From: Leuctra nigra
Taxonomy: Eukaryota > Arthropoda > Insecta > Plecoptera > Leuctridae
Assembly: GCA_934045905.1 (NCBI GenBank)
Contig: OW203765.1
Coordinates: 24,145,151 to 24,209,150 of the forward strand
Direction: 5' to 3'
DNA: 64,000 bases
Position numbers and translations under genes: made by a program. The notes beneath the pieces were generated by a model that saw nothing but the letters and a program-made list of their open reading frames with translations, searched no databases and was not told the DNA's origin. Position 1 is the first letter of the stretch; each line of letters opens with the position of its first letter. Positions 36,945-50,600 of this stretch are shown piece by piece.

Positions 36945-38643
36945 TTTCGAGGTAAATAAATTATTCATAAATTTATTTTACCACTTTGGGATTTATATCT
37001 AAGTTCATATAACTACTTTAAATAAAGTTGTATTGTTGACATATCATAAACCATCTTTAATGATATTACATTGTTATCAAGGGAAACACAGAAATGATAG
37101 AATCCTGAATCCACATTGAATACTTATTCCTGAGACATCAACATATATAGAAACAAACAGAATAGGTAGGTTTTTGCTGCATTTCTACTGTTAGATTTGA
37201 TTTTACTTGCGTGCATTGATCCCAAATTAAAATAACCGCTTTGAAGCAGATGGGTTATTCTCCAAGATTTAAACTTATTCACATGATACTGCCTTTCTTC
37301 ACAATTATTTCTATTAATGCTACATGAAAATAATAGTGCCAGCATGTTAAAGAGGCCTGCATAATTACAGTACTACGCTCAAAATTATGAACGTACATCT
37401 TTTAGTTTGGTTAATTTTATGAATTTTATTGAATTTTGTTGCGCTCATGGAGTTTACTTCCCCATTTACTAAAATATCATATGATTATCGATCAATTATT
37501 GATTATTACATCGAATAGCAACCCTAGGGGTTACTGATTATCCAGGCCTCTTACGAAAGATTGTACAATGTAATGTGATATACCTGACTGTGGGAAGGGT
37601 AGGTACAAGCAGTAAGAAACTTTGGTTTTTACTAGGTATTTTCTTTAACATCGAGGCAGAAAGTCACAGAAGTATACAATGAATGGAACATTCGATTCTT
37701 CTCTAATACATTGGATACCGAAGTGATATTTAAAATAAATCTAGGCTAGATAGGAATTGACTAGATTGAACGTTAACACTCTTCTTATCCAATGCTGAAA
37801 ATCTTTGGTTGATTCTTGATGAAACGCATGAAATATCTTGCGTAAAGACCAGAGAGTCGCTTCCGATTAAGTTCTCGAACTTCACAGAAATCTTTGGCCA
37901 ACGAACGACTTTGACAGTTTATCGATGCTATCACCGTATAACACGTACACTAATACTGATAAGTAAGCTCAGTACAATAATTGATAAACTTGTACACAGT
38001 TTTAACTCAGCTTCATCATTTCAATAGTCCAGTCGCCAACTTCGAAACATCTTTCTTTACAACTTTGACGGGGTTTCTAAGCAACAATCTTGAACATCTC
38101 GACCACATAGTTCTCGATAATAATATCATCCAATTAATTTAATCTACACTTAGAATTTGGTTATGCGATTATTAAAACTTGAAGGGTAACGATTTAACAA
38201 ATCAAATGGAACACCGATTTTGACTACAATCATTAAATATCATTGCGCATGATACCACAGCCACTATGAACTAAAGAAACAGTCGAAGGTCATACATTTA
38301 ATGTAAAGTCGGTGCTTGTAGATTTTTTACACATATTTGTATAGATGAGTGATACTCGAATTATTAAATGTTCGTAATGAAGAATTCATATTCATATTTT
38401 CAGAACATTTTTTTCGTACTTTTACTTGCTTTGTAATGTGATTTCAGTGAATATATTATGTTCTTTTAACAAGTCTTCTTATACACAAAGTTTGTTCATT
38501 TGTCTGAATCGCAGATTTTTACGTATCTTCTCACTGGTAAAACTTCCCATCCGGTTTTAATAAATCGTCATTTTCTTGGCGCTCTTACCCCTGGCGTTCG
38601 CGAGCCTGTGGCGCTGGGAACGGTTGCGGGGCGCGAGGGAACG
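36945..38643. other. Intergenic DNA between NOP9 and MTG 3' ends
   Basis: NOP9 polyadenylation signals are at the left end. The remainder is AT-rich without a recognisable gene, RNA or element. The MTG 3' UTR must occupy the right end, but I did not find a clear minus-strand AATAAA close to the stop. Confidence 0.45.
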
Positions 38644-41600
38644 TCACTTCTTGGTGCGCGTGTCGCTCGGCGCGACCGACGACGACGGCGTGACGGAACG
38701 CGACCGCGCCGGCTGCGGTTTGTCGACTTCCGACTGGTTGGTTCGACCGCAGCACACCTGGTGGTGGTTCTCCCAGTCTTTGTGTTGACAGAATGCGCCG
38801 CAGTAGCGAGCCATGTTGCAGCCGCTGCACGTCTCGTTGGCTTTGCGACCGCAGTTCCAACATTTCTGTTGAGAGGAGAGATTCTTATTAAACAAATATA
38901 ACATTGTTTTTTTATTTTGTCATGTATGAATTTGGAGGAAGAAACTTAGTGCAATTTCATTCTATAAATCCAAACTTTTACCTATTTGAAAGAAAATAAC
39001 ATATTTCTTCGAATTTGATTCTGTGGACATTTCTCTTGTACTACATAATAAATATCGTGACCCTGCTTCCAACTATTGTCGGGTCAGGGGGTGGGATGAT
39101 CCCACCAATGTTCTAGGGCACTTGTGATCTCAGAGCCGACTTGCCAAGTCCGACACTCCACACTTCTTCAATCTCTTCTTCCACTTCTTCAGGCTCCTCT
39201 CTTTCCACCAGTTCCCTCCATCTCTCTCTGTCTTCCCACCACTTCTCTGTTGTAATTACTCCCCAACACTCTCCTCTGTCTTCTACGGGTGCCTCTGCCT
39301 CTACATGCCTCTACATACTACATACCAAGATAAAATGGGAATTGAATCTTGATAGAAGGCCCAATTTCTTGGGATATTTGTATGTTCTAAAACTCAACAA
39401 TTCAGGTTTACTTGATGTAGAACTTGATTTCAGACCCTTGAATAGCTGTTAAAATGCATATTTACTTTCAAGAAGAGCTTCCGATCTATTCTCTTTCTTT
39501 TGTCTTATGGACAGGAGTGAGTAGAAGCTCTTGCTATTATTTTAAATATCACAAAAGTAAGAAGAAAAGTATAGGTACCATGCAACGCCCCTTATTTATT
39601 TAGGTATTAATTTGATGCAGTTAGATCTGTTAACTTGACTCCATATATTGCTGGTCTCTTACATTCTGCTGTGAGGCTGTCGCAAGGGCGTTGGCGGCAT
39701 CGGTGACCTCCGGCTGCTGTGATTGGCTGTTGCCGGCGACGACGGCCGCCAGCGCCTCCTCGGCAGCTTGCTTGCGAGCTTCGAGCAGCAGTTTCTCCAT
39801 CTTAGCTCGCTCCGTGGCGACGAGCTCGCAAGCCTTGCTCTCGGCAGCCGTGACCGCTCGCTGCAGCTCCGCGACCGCTTGTCGTTTCACTTCGTTCACT
39901 GCCTCCTCTACGCAATGGAAGACAATGTGTCATTAGATTCACTTTGTTTGTTCATTCATTAGCAGTGGTAGGAATGGCTAACATTCGAGAATATAAAATG
40001 AAGAGTAGATTGAAGAATATCAGGGAAGGCAAATTTGTAGGAGATATTGTGTGAATTCAATTCAGGCTGTGCTCGGATGTTTTATTTAATATTTTGTGCA
40101 TCAGATTCGTTCTGTAAAATTGAGCCTTCAAAAGTTTCGGATTAAATTTATATGTAAAGCTTGTGTAAGGAAACACGACAAATCTTGTTTCATCAGAGAG
40201 CAAAAGTTATCTCATATAAATTCAACATAAGCGATTTGCAACGTTCCTATAAGTGTTTGAGTTTACATAAATTGACTTGCTGCAACGCAAAAGACAAGAT
40301 TGCTGACAAATCTCACCTGCCCTTCGCTTGACCTCGGCGACTCTGTCTTCTGTAACCCGTATCGTCTGCGCCATGATCTCGCCGGCCGTGCGCTTGATGT
40401 CGTTAGAGTCGGCCTGAGACGTCGGGCGTCGCAGCCAGTCGGCGCTGGCGCTGCCGTTCTCCCCGCGGTGCTGCAGTATCGCAAGCGCTCGCTTCGTCTT
40501 CTCCACCATGCTCAGGATGCAGTTCAGCATCTGGAACAGTCAGCGATGATGCATTTGTCTATACAAGGATGTTGTAGAACAAGGGGCGAAGCAGTTTATC
40601 TAGAATTATTGTCATATCAAGCATTAATCAAAAAGTTTCATAAAAATTATGAAATTGTAAACCAAGTCTTTATAAATTACTGAAGGGCTAGTTTTTTGCA
40701 CCGACATGAAACACCGATTTCTGTTTGATTTTTGATTAATTACTTTTTGTTTTGGTCCTACTAGATTTCAAATGAAATGACAACTCGATGAATCTTTATT
40801 ATTTTGTAACATTCTTGTACCTACTGTGGTTGGGATTGCTTCTTTAATTAAGGGACGTAATGGATGAATGACTTATAATTTTTATCGAGATTTGTGTTTG
40901 AGAAAATTTCTTCTGTTTCAAGATGTGGTTTAAATCTTATGGGTCTTAGCTATATTATTACACAAATAGGTTTTTGTTTTCTCCGAAGTAGTTGGAAAAT
41001 ATAATAGCCAAAGAATAACACTCCGAAGATCCCAAAGTTCGATTCCCACGGCCGACCTTCCTGACGGATATGTTCATTGTTTTTCTGAGCTGAAAAGCAA
41101 ATGCTGGGAAGGTTCGCTACTAATGTCCACAACAACGTCATATACCATATGACCATATACTAATGATGCCACCCGCGGGAGGTTGGCCCGACCCTAGGAC
41201 GGTGATCCTTTCTGGTGATCCTTTCTGATCTAGAAAGGGGATCCTCGGATACGAGGCCCGGCCAAGAAGAAGAAAATATACCATATGGAATGAACCATAT
41301 ATTCATTCAGCCTTCTCCATTATCCAAGTCGCAGAACAGTTAAATACAACTCAATCAAGATAGAAATGAGACTCACCACATGTATGTTCTTCCACTCATC
41401 GTCGCCGTGCCTCCTCTCGGCCATGTATTCCGACGCGCCGGGATACGCGGCATACAGCTGCTGGGGCTGGGGGTATGCGTCGGCCGAGGGGTGGAGGTGC
41501 GGGGGCGGAGGATAGCCGGGGGAGAACACCTGGAGGTGGGGGTGGTGGAGAGCGGTCCGCTTAGTGGCCGATGCCGCTGCGGCCGCTGCGGGACTCAGGT

Positions 41601-44600
41601 AGTCGGTGCAGGCGTCCACCGAGCCGTTCTCGTAGTAGCTGATGAACAGAGATGCAATTAGATATATGTTAACAGCTCAGGAGTTTGCTGTAATTTCACA
41701 TAAATTCAAAATAATTTAAATTATTTGTGTGTTTTTCTTTAAGTTTAGTCCTATTTGTTTTGTGTTCTCTTTGAGATATAATTGAGAAAAATGCATCTAT
41801 ACCAAGATTTAATGGGAATTAAATCTACACAAAAAGGCTCCATTCCTTGGATTTCTTTTCGTTTCTTGTTTTTACAGCATTTAAGCTGCCAAAAGTCCAT
41901 TTGGAGCAAAAACACTGAGTATAGGTTACAATTCAAGTTTATTGGACTTTACCCCAAGAAAGGGAGCTAATTTATGTGGATTATTCTCCTTCTTTGGTAA
42001 TAGAGATATCAGTACGAGCGTGTGCGTGATAATTTTGAGCATTGCATTTTCTATATTTTTTTTTTATGAATAATCATACCTACATTTAATTTTGAATGAA
42101 ACATAAATCGCATTTCGGTAAATAATTTTTCAGCAAAGTGACAACATTCTTACTATTTTGATGAATCAAAATGTGTAAAACAGAAGTAGGACCAAAGATA
42201 ATTATTAAAACTCATATAAAACACATCAGAATATCTTTGGTAAAACACTAGAGGAGGTCCATATTCTCAATTTTGCGTTGTATCTACACTTTTGTATGTC
42301 AACAAATACAGTTACAAAAGTAATCTTTTACGCAATGACTCATGTCACCATTACAAATATGATATGATAAGGCAGAATTACTGGTTTTTGAGCCACCCCT
42401 CAAGAATCATAGGAATTGAGATCGGGCCTTCTACCTCTGCGATACAGAACTGAATTGAATATCATGAAACATGACGAAGAACTGACAGAGGACAGAAGAA
42501 AGACGTCGATCTACATTATTTTAAGACGTTAGAGAAACAGCATCAAAAGCGCTAGGCTCATGAGGGGTGAATATCATTATGTTGTCAAGACTGAACTCTG
42601 TCATCATTCCAGCCCACGACAAAACCATTCCTATTGCAACGTTTGCTTTTATTTAGTGTATTAATATACTAACAATCAATTAACCAAAATAACATTGCCT
42701 TCGGTGAAATTGTTTGTTGAAAAACGCAAATGTTATATTTCACACATTCTCTCTTCAGCATTCCAACAATAATATACTTAACACACATTTGCACTATACG
42801 TATATTCCATAACAGTTTATTTTGTCACACCATATTTTGCCTGAATATACGAATTCAATATGTTATTTTATAACGTCATATCTACTCAAATGTATCCAAA
42901 CTTACGTATAGTCCGTTTTTGCTCTCAGAATTTCTCTCTCATTTTCGGGCAAAACAGCTGTCCTGTTTCCCAGTGCGGTATTTTCAATGTGTTTATCCTC
43001 ATTCTATGGGCTCTCTCTCTATCTCTCTCGCCCCCCGGTTCTTCCCATGATGCCCCATCCTTGTCGGACATTGGAAATAGGCCGGCATGTCTTCCCATTT
43101 CAACCGCTCTCTCTATCCCCTTCTCGCTCTCTCATGCTAGTTGCCGAAACAATAAATTTCAGCGCTGGAATATTCTATGTTACGATAATATGTTGAGTTT
43201 CTCCATCAAAATAGAGACGAATATGTGATGAAGTAAAAATATTTATACCCACTTCTTTTTGTATAAGTTCATAGGTTTTCAGCATATTTTTTCTCGTTTT
43301 TGATTCCGCAGTTTGAGTTACAGTATTTTTATGTCCATAATGGAGATCTGGCTAACAACTTTTGAAAGTCTCTGTCCAGGAGATAATCCACACAAAAATG
43401 CTCCACTTATCGATAAAAATGCCATTTTTCAACTGAGTTAAAAAAAATCAATTTTACAGTAAAATAAAACTTGTTTGAGCTTTTTCCCTTTGAAAAAACT
43501 TTTGACGTACCCTAAAAGCAAGTAATTATCATAAAAAGTGGACTCTTTTGTTTAGATTCTATGCCAATTATCTCGTCTTCGTTGCCGTCGTATCTCTATT
43601 TATTTTGTCATTTCATTGGCACTGACAATTAATTATTTTCACAGTCTACATTATTATTATTAAATACAGTCTACATAAAAAGGCTCCATTCTGAGGGGTA
43701 TCTGCTAGTTAAAATCTTTCATAAACCATTCATCCTTACCCGAATTCAATGTGGACTTTTGTCAATATCAAATATCTCATTACATAACGCCTTATCAACG
43801 GATGTTTCCTTGCATCACATGTGAAAGGTTCGAATCTTTGCTGTTGTCATGGATTTGAACAATCTGCAGATGGAAGGAAGTACCTAAGCGTTACGCCTGA
43901 GTGAAATATTTGCGAACTGGCAATGAATCCTCCAGCCTTTGCCAGGGCTATAGGTAATTAGTTAGCATTACAGACATGAATAAGCAATTTAAAATTCAAT
44001 ATCTAAATGCTACAACACCTGTTAGTAGTTTCAACAATTTTACAAAATATCAAACTGGTCTTGTAAAACTGGTTGGTAGAGTTTGCCCTCTAATTTGGAA
44101 TGACTAATGCAATTTGTCATTTATAATTTATTATATTCCGTTGACATTACAATGTCGACGTAAATTTGCATTTAATGTAAATTTGAATTTAAAATTAAAT
44201 TTTTATAAAGTTGATATTTACTATATTAAACTGTTAGGCTTCTGCAGTACCTTACCTAAAGGTCATTATTGTTTCACAACAGTCAAACAGAAATGAAGAA
44301 ATGTTTAGGTTTGTTCATATTTGTACTAGAGAAGGAAAATAATCTACGTAAAAAGGCTTCATCTCGTGAGGAATTACTGTGCATATTAAAAGTTTTATTT
44401 ACAAAATTACACGTTGAAATCTCGGCTAACCTGGATGTTTTTGTGTGATTTCAACAAAAACCCAGTAAAAAGTAGCCCGAGAAATTAAGCAATTTGTTAT
44501 TCCATTCAAAATAATGTAATTTACGAAATTAGACAGAAAAATACGTGACACAATATCCACCACTAAGAAAAAGTGTATAATTAGTAATTTTGTAACAAAT

Positions 44601-47600
44601 AAGGCCATCCTACCACATTTTAACACAACTTTTTGACACAAAAAATAGAGTTCCGTTTGAAATGGAAGCTGCATCCAACTCAACACATGTTACCAGATCG
44701 TGCGCCGTTAATCACACACACATGGAGGAAACCAATTGCACGGCGTCTATAGATTCCAATACCGACGCCTCTCATAACAATTACTGTCCTTCTTCGAGAC
44801 GACGACGTCACACTCGGCGCCGTCGGCGTCGATTCTAAACATCCGGCGTCCCGTTAAGAAACCCATTATTCATTTTAATAAAACCTCCGTGCTGGCGACA
44901 CATTTGCGACACACGGCACAGAACTGTAAGTCAGGAGTATGAGAGAGGAAGAGAAGAGAGAGAGTACAGACAGATGAAGAAATCAGGGAGTTGGAAGATT
45001 TGATTGAATGAGATATTCAACTCATCGATGAGGAATATTATCGGTTTTAGTAAATTAGTACGAAGAACTAATATTTTTACAGTACCTATTTAAAAAATAC
45101 AAAGAAAAATTGACAAATACTGTCAATATTTTGACAGTATAATTTATAATTTAAATGATGTAGCTACAGAAATTACATTCGATAAATGTTCCTTAACAAA
45201 ATATGGATTTTGTGAGAAAGCAGAGGTATTTTGAATGACGTATGTTGAGAAGTTCTTTCACTAAAATCACAAAATTGATTATTTAATGGCATGAGATTAA
45301 TTTAAGAAAGAACTGTAAAATTACTTTAACTGTAGAACTGTTTTAGAACTGTAAGTTTTTTAACTAATTGAGTTTTTGGCGGAATATTATTTGTAAGGAT
45401 TTTACCAAAATTTTCAATAAAGGTGACTTAAAATATTCCATCTAACTCAGGAGATCTAGGTAGGCAGGCTGTTTAAGTAAAAAATTAGTCAGTTGTTAAA
45501 TTGTTATGTGTGTAAAGAATTAAATGAAATCGTTAGCTATGAAGATGGTTATGCTTCATACATTACATGCCTATGATTTATAATCTTCACGGTCAAATTA
45601 ATTAATCCGGGAATTAAGCTCAATATTAAATAAAACCCTAAAACGTTCCATATTTTAAATCTGCCGCTTAAAAGTTGATGTTTTTGGAATGCAGTATAAT
45701 AAATAATCCGATCGTCAATGCTAGATTCTCCATAAGGCGTTCGATCGGACGTTCCGTGGTATACCGATCGTCCGGTCCAGTGCATTGACGCTCGGGTGTC
45801 GCGGATATCACTGCCTTCTGTATATCATAAGGTACTGACTGCGCAGATACATGAGATTCCAGTATGCCGTGTCAAGTATGTAAACAAACAGCTGTCAAAC
45901 GAGTGATTGAATGACATTTCAACTAAATTTGTTGCTAAAAATGTGTGTTAGTGAATTTAATTCGTGATAATGCATAAATAGTCGTATATTGAAGAGTTTT
46001 CTAGTAATTTTAATCATGTGCATTGCAAAAAAACCTAATTGAAATTCGATGTAATACAATGAATTATTAGTCGAATCAACAGATGACCTCCAATATAACT
46101 AATAAGGTAAAGGAAACTTCTAAAACACTCTGTATTCCAAACTGCATGCTACTCAAACCAGAGTATATTGATTCTAGTTTCAGTACCGTGATCAAATCGG
46201 AATATGTCAGTCTATTCGAAATGCATAAAGTACCTATAAAAGTTCAATCTATTCAGACTATAAAAGCGAATCCAAGAGTTTTTTTGCCCGTATCTCAGCT
46301 GATGGTCTAGAGACCACGAGTACGAAGATAATACAGACGAATTGTGATGTATTTCTAAGAATCTTCGTTGCTATAGTGCTTGAAAATGTAGACCATATGA
46401 TATCTTTAGTGATGATTGAGATAAGTTTTGATGGAGAAAGGTTAGTAACATGCCACGAAAACTTATAAGTAATGGCGATTGGGAATTTCATGAGGGGACA
46501 AGTTGTTATATTTTTATTTTGTAATAAACGAGGACATTGTTTTCACTTCACTGTCATGTTGTTGTGATTTTATTTGTTAAATTATTTCTTCATCTTCAGT
46601 CTTGATTGAAAACATAAAGACATAAAATTACTGTGTAATCAGTCTTTATGAACGAACAAGATTACTTTACAAGATCGTCAAAGACAAGAATGGCACTGGG
46701 TCTCCATAATGACATCCGTGCAGTGGTCTCCCACATGATCCAACTTCAAGTTATACTCCTCTGAGACCCCTATTATATAACTTTTAATTCCCGATTCTGC
46801 TGGAATCCGATTCACGACCATATACCGTATCAGATTTCAGCCGGAATCGGGAATATTAAGAGGACTGAGTATAGTGAGCGTGGCCTTGAAGAGTTTTTTA
46901 ATCGATTTTTATCAATATCTTTTACTAAAGTAATTGTTAACAAAATAGGGCTAGCGTATTCAGAACAGTTCAATAAAAATACTTTCATGGTTTGGAACAT
47001 GTTATTAGTTTTATTTTGTCCACAAGATGTTTAGTGCCATAATTTTACTAATTTTCGGGCACTAAACGTCTGTAGGACTGAAGTAAATCTGATAAACCAT
47101 TCCAAGCTATGGAATTATTTTATTGAACTATTCTGAATACTCGTACAAAGCCTTAAGTTATTTTGTTAACAATTACATTGGTAAAAGATATTGATAAAAA
47201 TCGATTAAAAAACTCTTCAAGGTCAAACTCACTACGTACCCAGCCGTCTTAAAGTTACAGAATACGACCCCTGATCCCGTATCATCGTGGTCATCACACT
47301 CCTGAGGTTAACCCGGTCACGGAATTCCAATATTCACTCTTCAAGCCTCCTTCTCCGGTCAAGGCCCGACGCCCTCGACGCCTGGTGGGGTGGGGGGGGG
47401 GGGGGGGGGGAGGGGGATGTAAAATACTCGGGGCACAGTGGCGGCAACAGCTGGACGCCGACCGACGCCAGGTGGCGCTGATTTCCACACACAGATTCAA
47501 TAGAAACAATCTGGCGTCCGCAACGCGGCGTGGCGGACACTGCAGCAACTGTGCTCAGCGAAAACCAAAGCGTCACATTGTTAGCTCGTCACTCATTAGA

Positions 47601-50600
47601 TACTAGTTTAACTACATTTCTATTTATTTAGAACCCTAGTCCGAAATATTCAGAACGGTTTTGTGACCAAATCTGAGATTAAAACCATAGTTTGAACTAT
47701 TTTGAGCGGCTTGGTGACCAAATCTTGAGATTAAAACCATAGTTTGAACTATTTTGAACGCCTTTGTGACCAAATCTTGAGATTAAAACCATAGTTTGAA
47801 CTATTTTAAGCGCCATGTGACCAAATCTTGAGATTAAAACCATAGTTTGAACTATTTTGATCGCCTTTGTGACCAAATCTTGAGATTAAAACCATGTTTG
47901 AACTATTTTGTACGCCTTGGTGATCAAATCCTATGATTAGATTTTTGTAATCTTATGTTTATAAAGTATTTTGAATTAAATACTTTATAGTTATATATCT
48001 TTAAACCTATGTGTAAAGGGTTGGAGACCAAACCTTGACTATGCACTCTTTGAAATATGTTTAGACATTATTTAGAACCATAGTTCGAGCTTGCTAGAAT
48101 ACTTTGGAGTCTAAATCTGGAGTAGTACTTAATTAATATACATTTTGCAATAACGGCTTTAGAGTAAAGCTTTTCCACATTCTACGTTAGTCCACAGGAA
48201 GAGAACCAAGAAACACTTTTACCACTTCTAGATCATCTATGACAGAATAATTATATCTTCCCAATGTGCAAATTATGTCACAGCATTGTTTGGATCATTG
48301 TCGCTGTGTTAATCACCCTTTCATTCCATTCTCCCAGCAACACAACGACTTAGGTTCATCCACCATAAAGAACGTAACCACAAGCTTAACAGTTCTTACT
48401 TCCGTCTTTTGTTCTCTTTCTTTGTGTTAATCGTCATTCGGAGATGGGGTGTTCGCGTCTTTGACGAGTTATTCGCAAATTGCCGCCGGAAGTAGACGAA
48501 GATGGATGACCAAGACCCCCTCCCCCTCCCCCCAACAGCTCACCAAATCATTAAACCCCCACCACAAGGCGAGAAAGTAATTAGTAGGAAAGAGTTTCGG
48601 TGTATTATCGAAGATATTTGGGAGGGGAGAGAAGAGCTTTTTTTTACTTTCAATTTGACTGTTACTTTTCTGTTTGGTAATTCGATGTTAAAGGAAAAAA
48701 TCCATTTCAGTTTAAATTATTAGAATTTTTCAGGCTCGTTCACATACGTCGGAGCTCAAACAGCCTTAAGCGAGTGCCTCCATTCGACACTTTCTTTGTT
48801 TATTTCTTTTTGTGTGTAGCTCGCCGCTACATTCCCACCGTTTCTCTGATCGAGCTGAAATTTCGCGGAATATTTCACGTGACTGGTGAGCAGTAAAAGT
48901 TTTGAGCTTTCCCCTCTGATCGTTGAACAGACTGTTCGTCCTATCAAGTTATAATTTTGCAAGATCATCAAGAGCAACATTTCCAATTTTCAACGATATC
49001 GACAAAAACTTAATGCGCGAGTTAGGTACTGAATAAGTTGAAAAACCGGAAAAACAGTTGATATCCCCTGTCCTATAGCTGTAGGAAGCATGATTGTTTA
49101 ATTCAGGTTTAAAAACGGAATAAGTTTATTTTACTCGTTTGTTGTATTTACTAGATAGAAAACTATCATGCCTTTGTAATGACACGCCTAACGAAAACAT
49201 CGTGGTTTGTCTTTATATTACAAAGTCATGACACTGACTGAGTCTGGATCGAGAAGGTTTCTGGACTCACCTCGTGGTCAGCCTCCGCTTGCCGTTCTCG
49301 TTGATCTCAGAGTGTTGGAAGATCTCCGACGGCTCAGACGGAGAGAATGCTGGGTCCAGAACCACGTGCTCGTGATGACGTAGATACTGCTGTGGTGACT
49401 GCAACATCAACAACAACATCATGTTTACATACTCATCAACATCATCAGCAACAACATCATCAACAACAACATGTTTACATACATCAACAATATCAACATC
49501 AACAACAACAACAACAACATGATGTTTACAGACGAAACAATGCTGCAACCGTGCATCACAATAACGAGGAGAATGTGCGGAACTCCAGAGCAAACGTATA
49601 ATTTTAAGTGAAATGTGAGTAATCCCAGAACAAACATATTATTTTAAGTGGAATGTGAGTAGCTCCAGAGCAAAAGTCCCGTTTTAAGTCGATTCAAAGT
49701 GGAATGTGAGAAGCTCTAGAGCAGATGTGTCCAGTTTTACTAGAATATGAGTATTTACAGTCAAATATTATCAAATATTTATATATTCTTGCATTTGAAA
49801 TACGTTATTTTCTTTTCGTTTTTAAGGAATGTCTTTAGATTTATTTCAAACTACATTTGAGAAAAGCAGAATTAGTCTGTAGAACTGTTCCACTGGTAGA
49901 AATATGACACACAGAAGAACTGGACAAAATACAAAATGTTAAATGTGCCATTAAGACGCATGTAACAAGATGTGATACACGCCGCTGCAGAGCTACGGGG
50001 TTGGTAATTAAAGACCTCCGGAAGTGGAATTTTCTACACGAATTATTTTAATTACGAAACACATTACGTCAGTCACCAACATGTTTCTGTTTAGATGACA
50101 ACGTGGGGAACATGACTTCATTCCGCTTTCTTGAGCCCGGAAAAACAACGCTTTTCCTCGAGCATTCCGAAATCTCAGCTGTCTCAGAAAATTATAATTG
50201 AAATCAAAGAATTATTTCGTCTTATTTACTTTCAATTTGTGATATTTTTCTTACGAATTCTCGCCCGGCAGATGGCGGTTTCCATTCAGAAGTTGTATTT
50301 AATTAGCATATTTTAGTTTTTAGTTTAAATGTTGATTTACCATCTTCCGGACGATTCTACTGCCTCTGAGATTTCTTTTCCCCCCCGTTCGATACTTCGT
50401 TACTCATTATCAAGTCTCTATTTTTATTAATCCTTTATTTGCCTTTAGCTTGGCAGTCGAGTGGGAAGACCTTCGTCTGTTATTTTTTGATGGGAAATCA
50501 CTTAAAATTAGCGAAAACTCTTGCTCTGTGCGCTCAAGAAGTTTCTCATGCCAATCCATCGGGAGACTAAAAGTAAACTTGGTGTATTTTTAAACAAATC

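Larger units (their letters stand above)
41639..49270. other. MTG intron of 7.6 kb
   Basis: The intron lies between the exons ending at 49271 and starting at 41638. It holds at least two MITEs of the AAAAAGGCTCC family (41820-41988, 43382-43560), related half-ends near 43669 and 44341, a pyrimidine-rich CTCTCT patch (43005-43030), a MITE (46767-46862), a 360-bp hairpin (46871-47235), a G19 run (47392-47410) and a 56-bp tandem repeat (47645-47935). No nested gene was found. Confidence 0.6.

Noticed and set aside
38576..38901. Plus-strand frames opposite the MYND exon
   Set aside because: The minus strand encodes a clear MYND finger with proper splice acceptor; the plus frames are its shadows.
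46083..46310. A 75-codon gene on the + strand
   Set aside because: No recognisable family, no splice partner, and frame ends without any supportive context.
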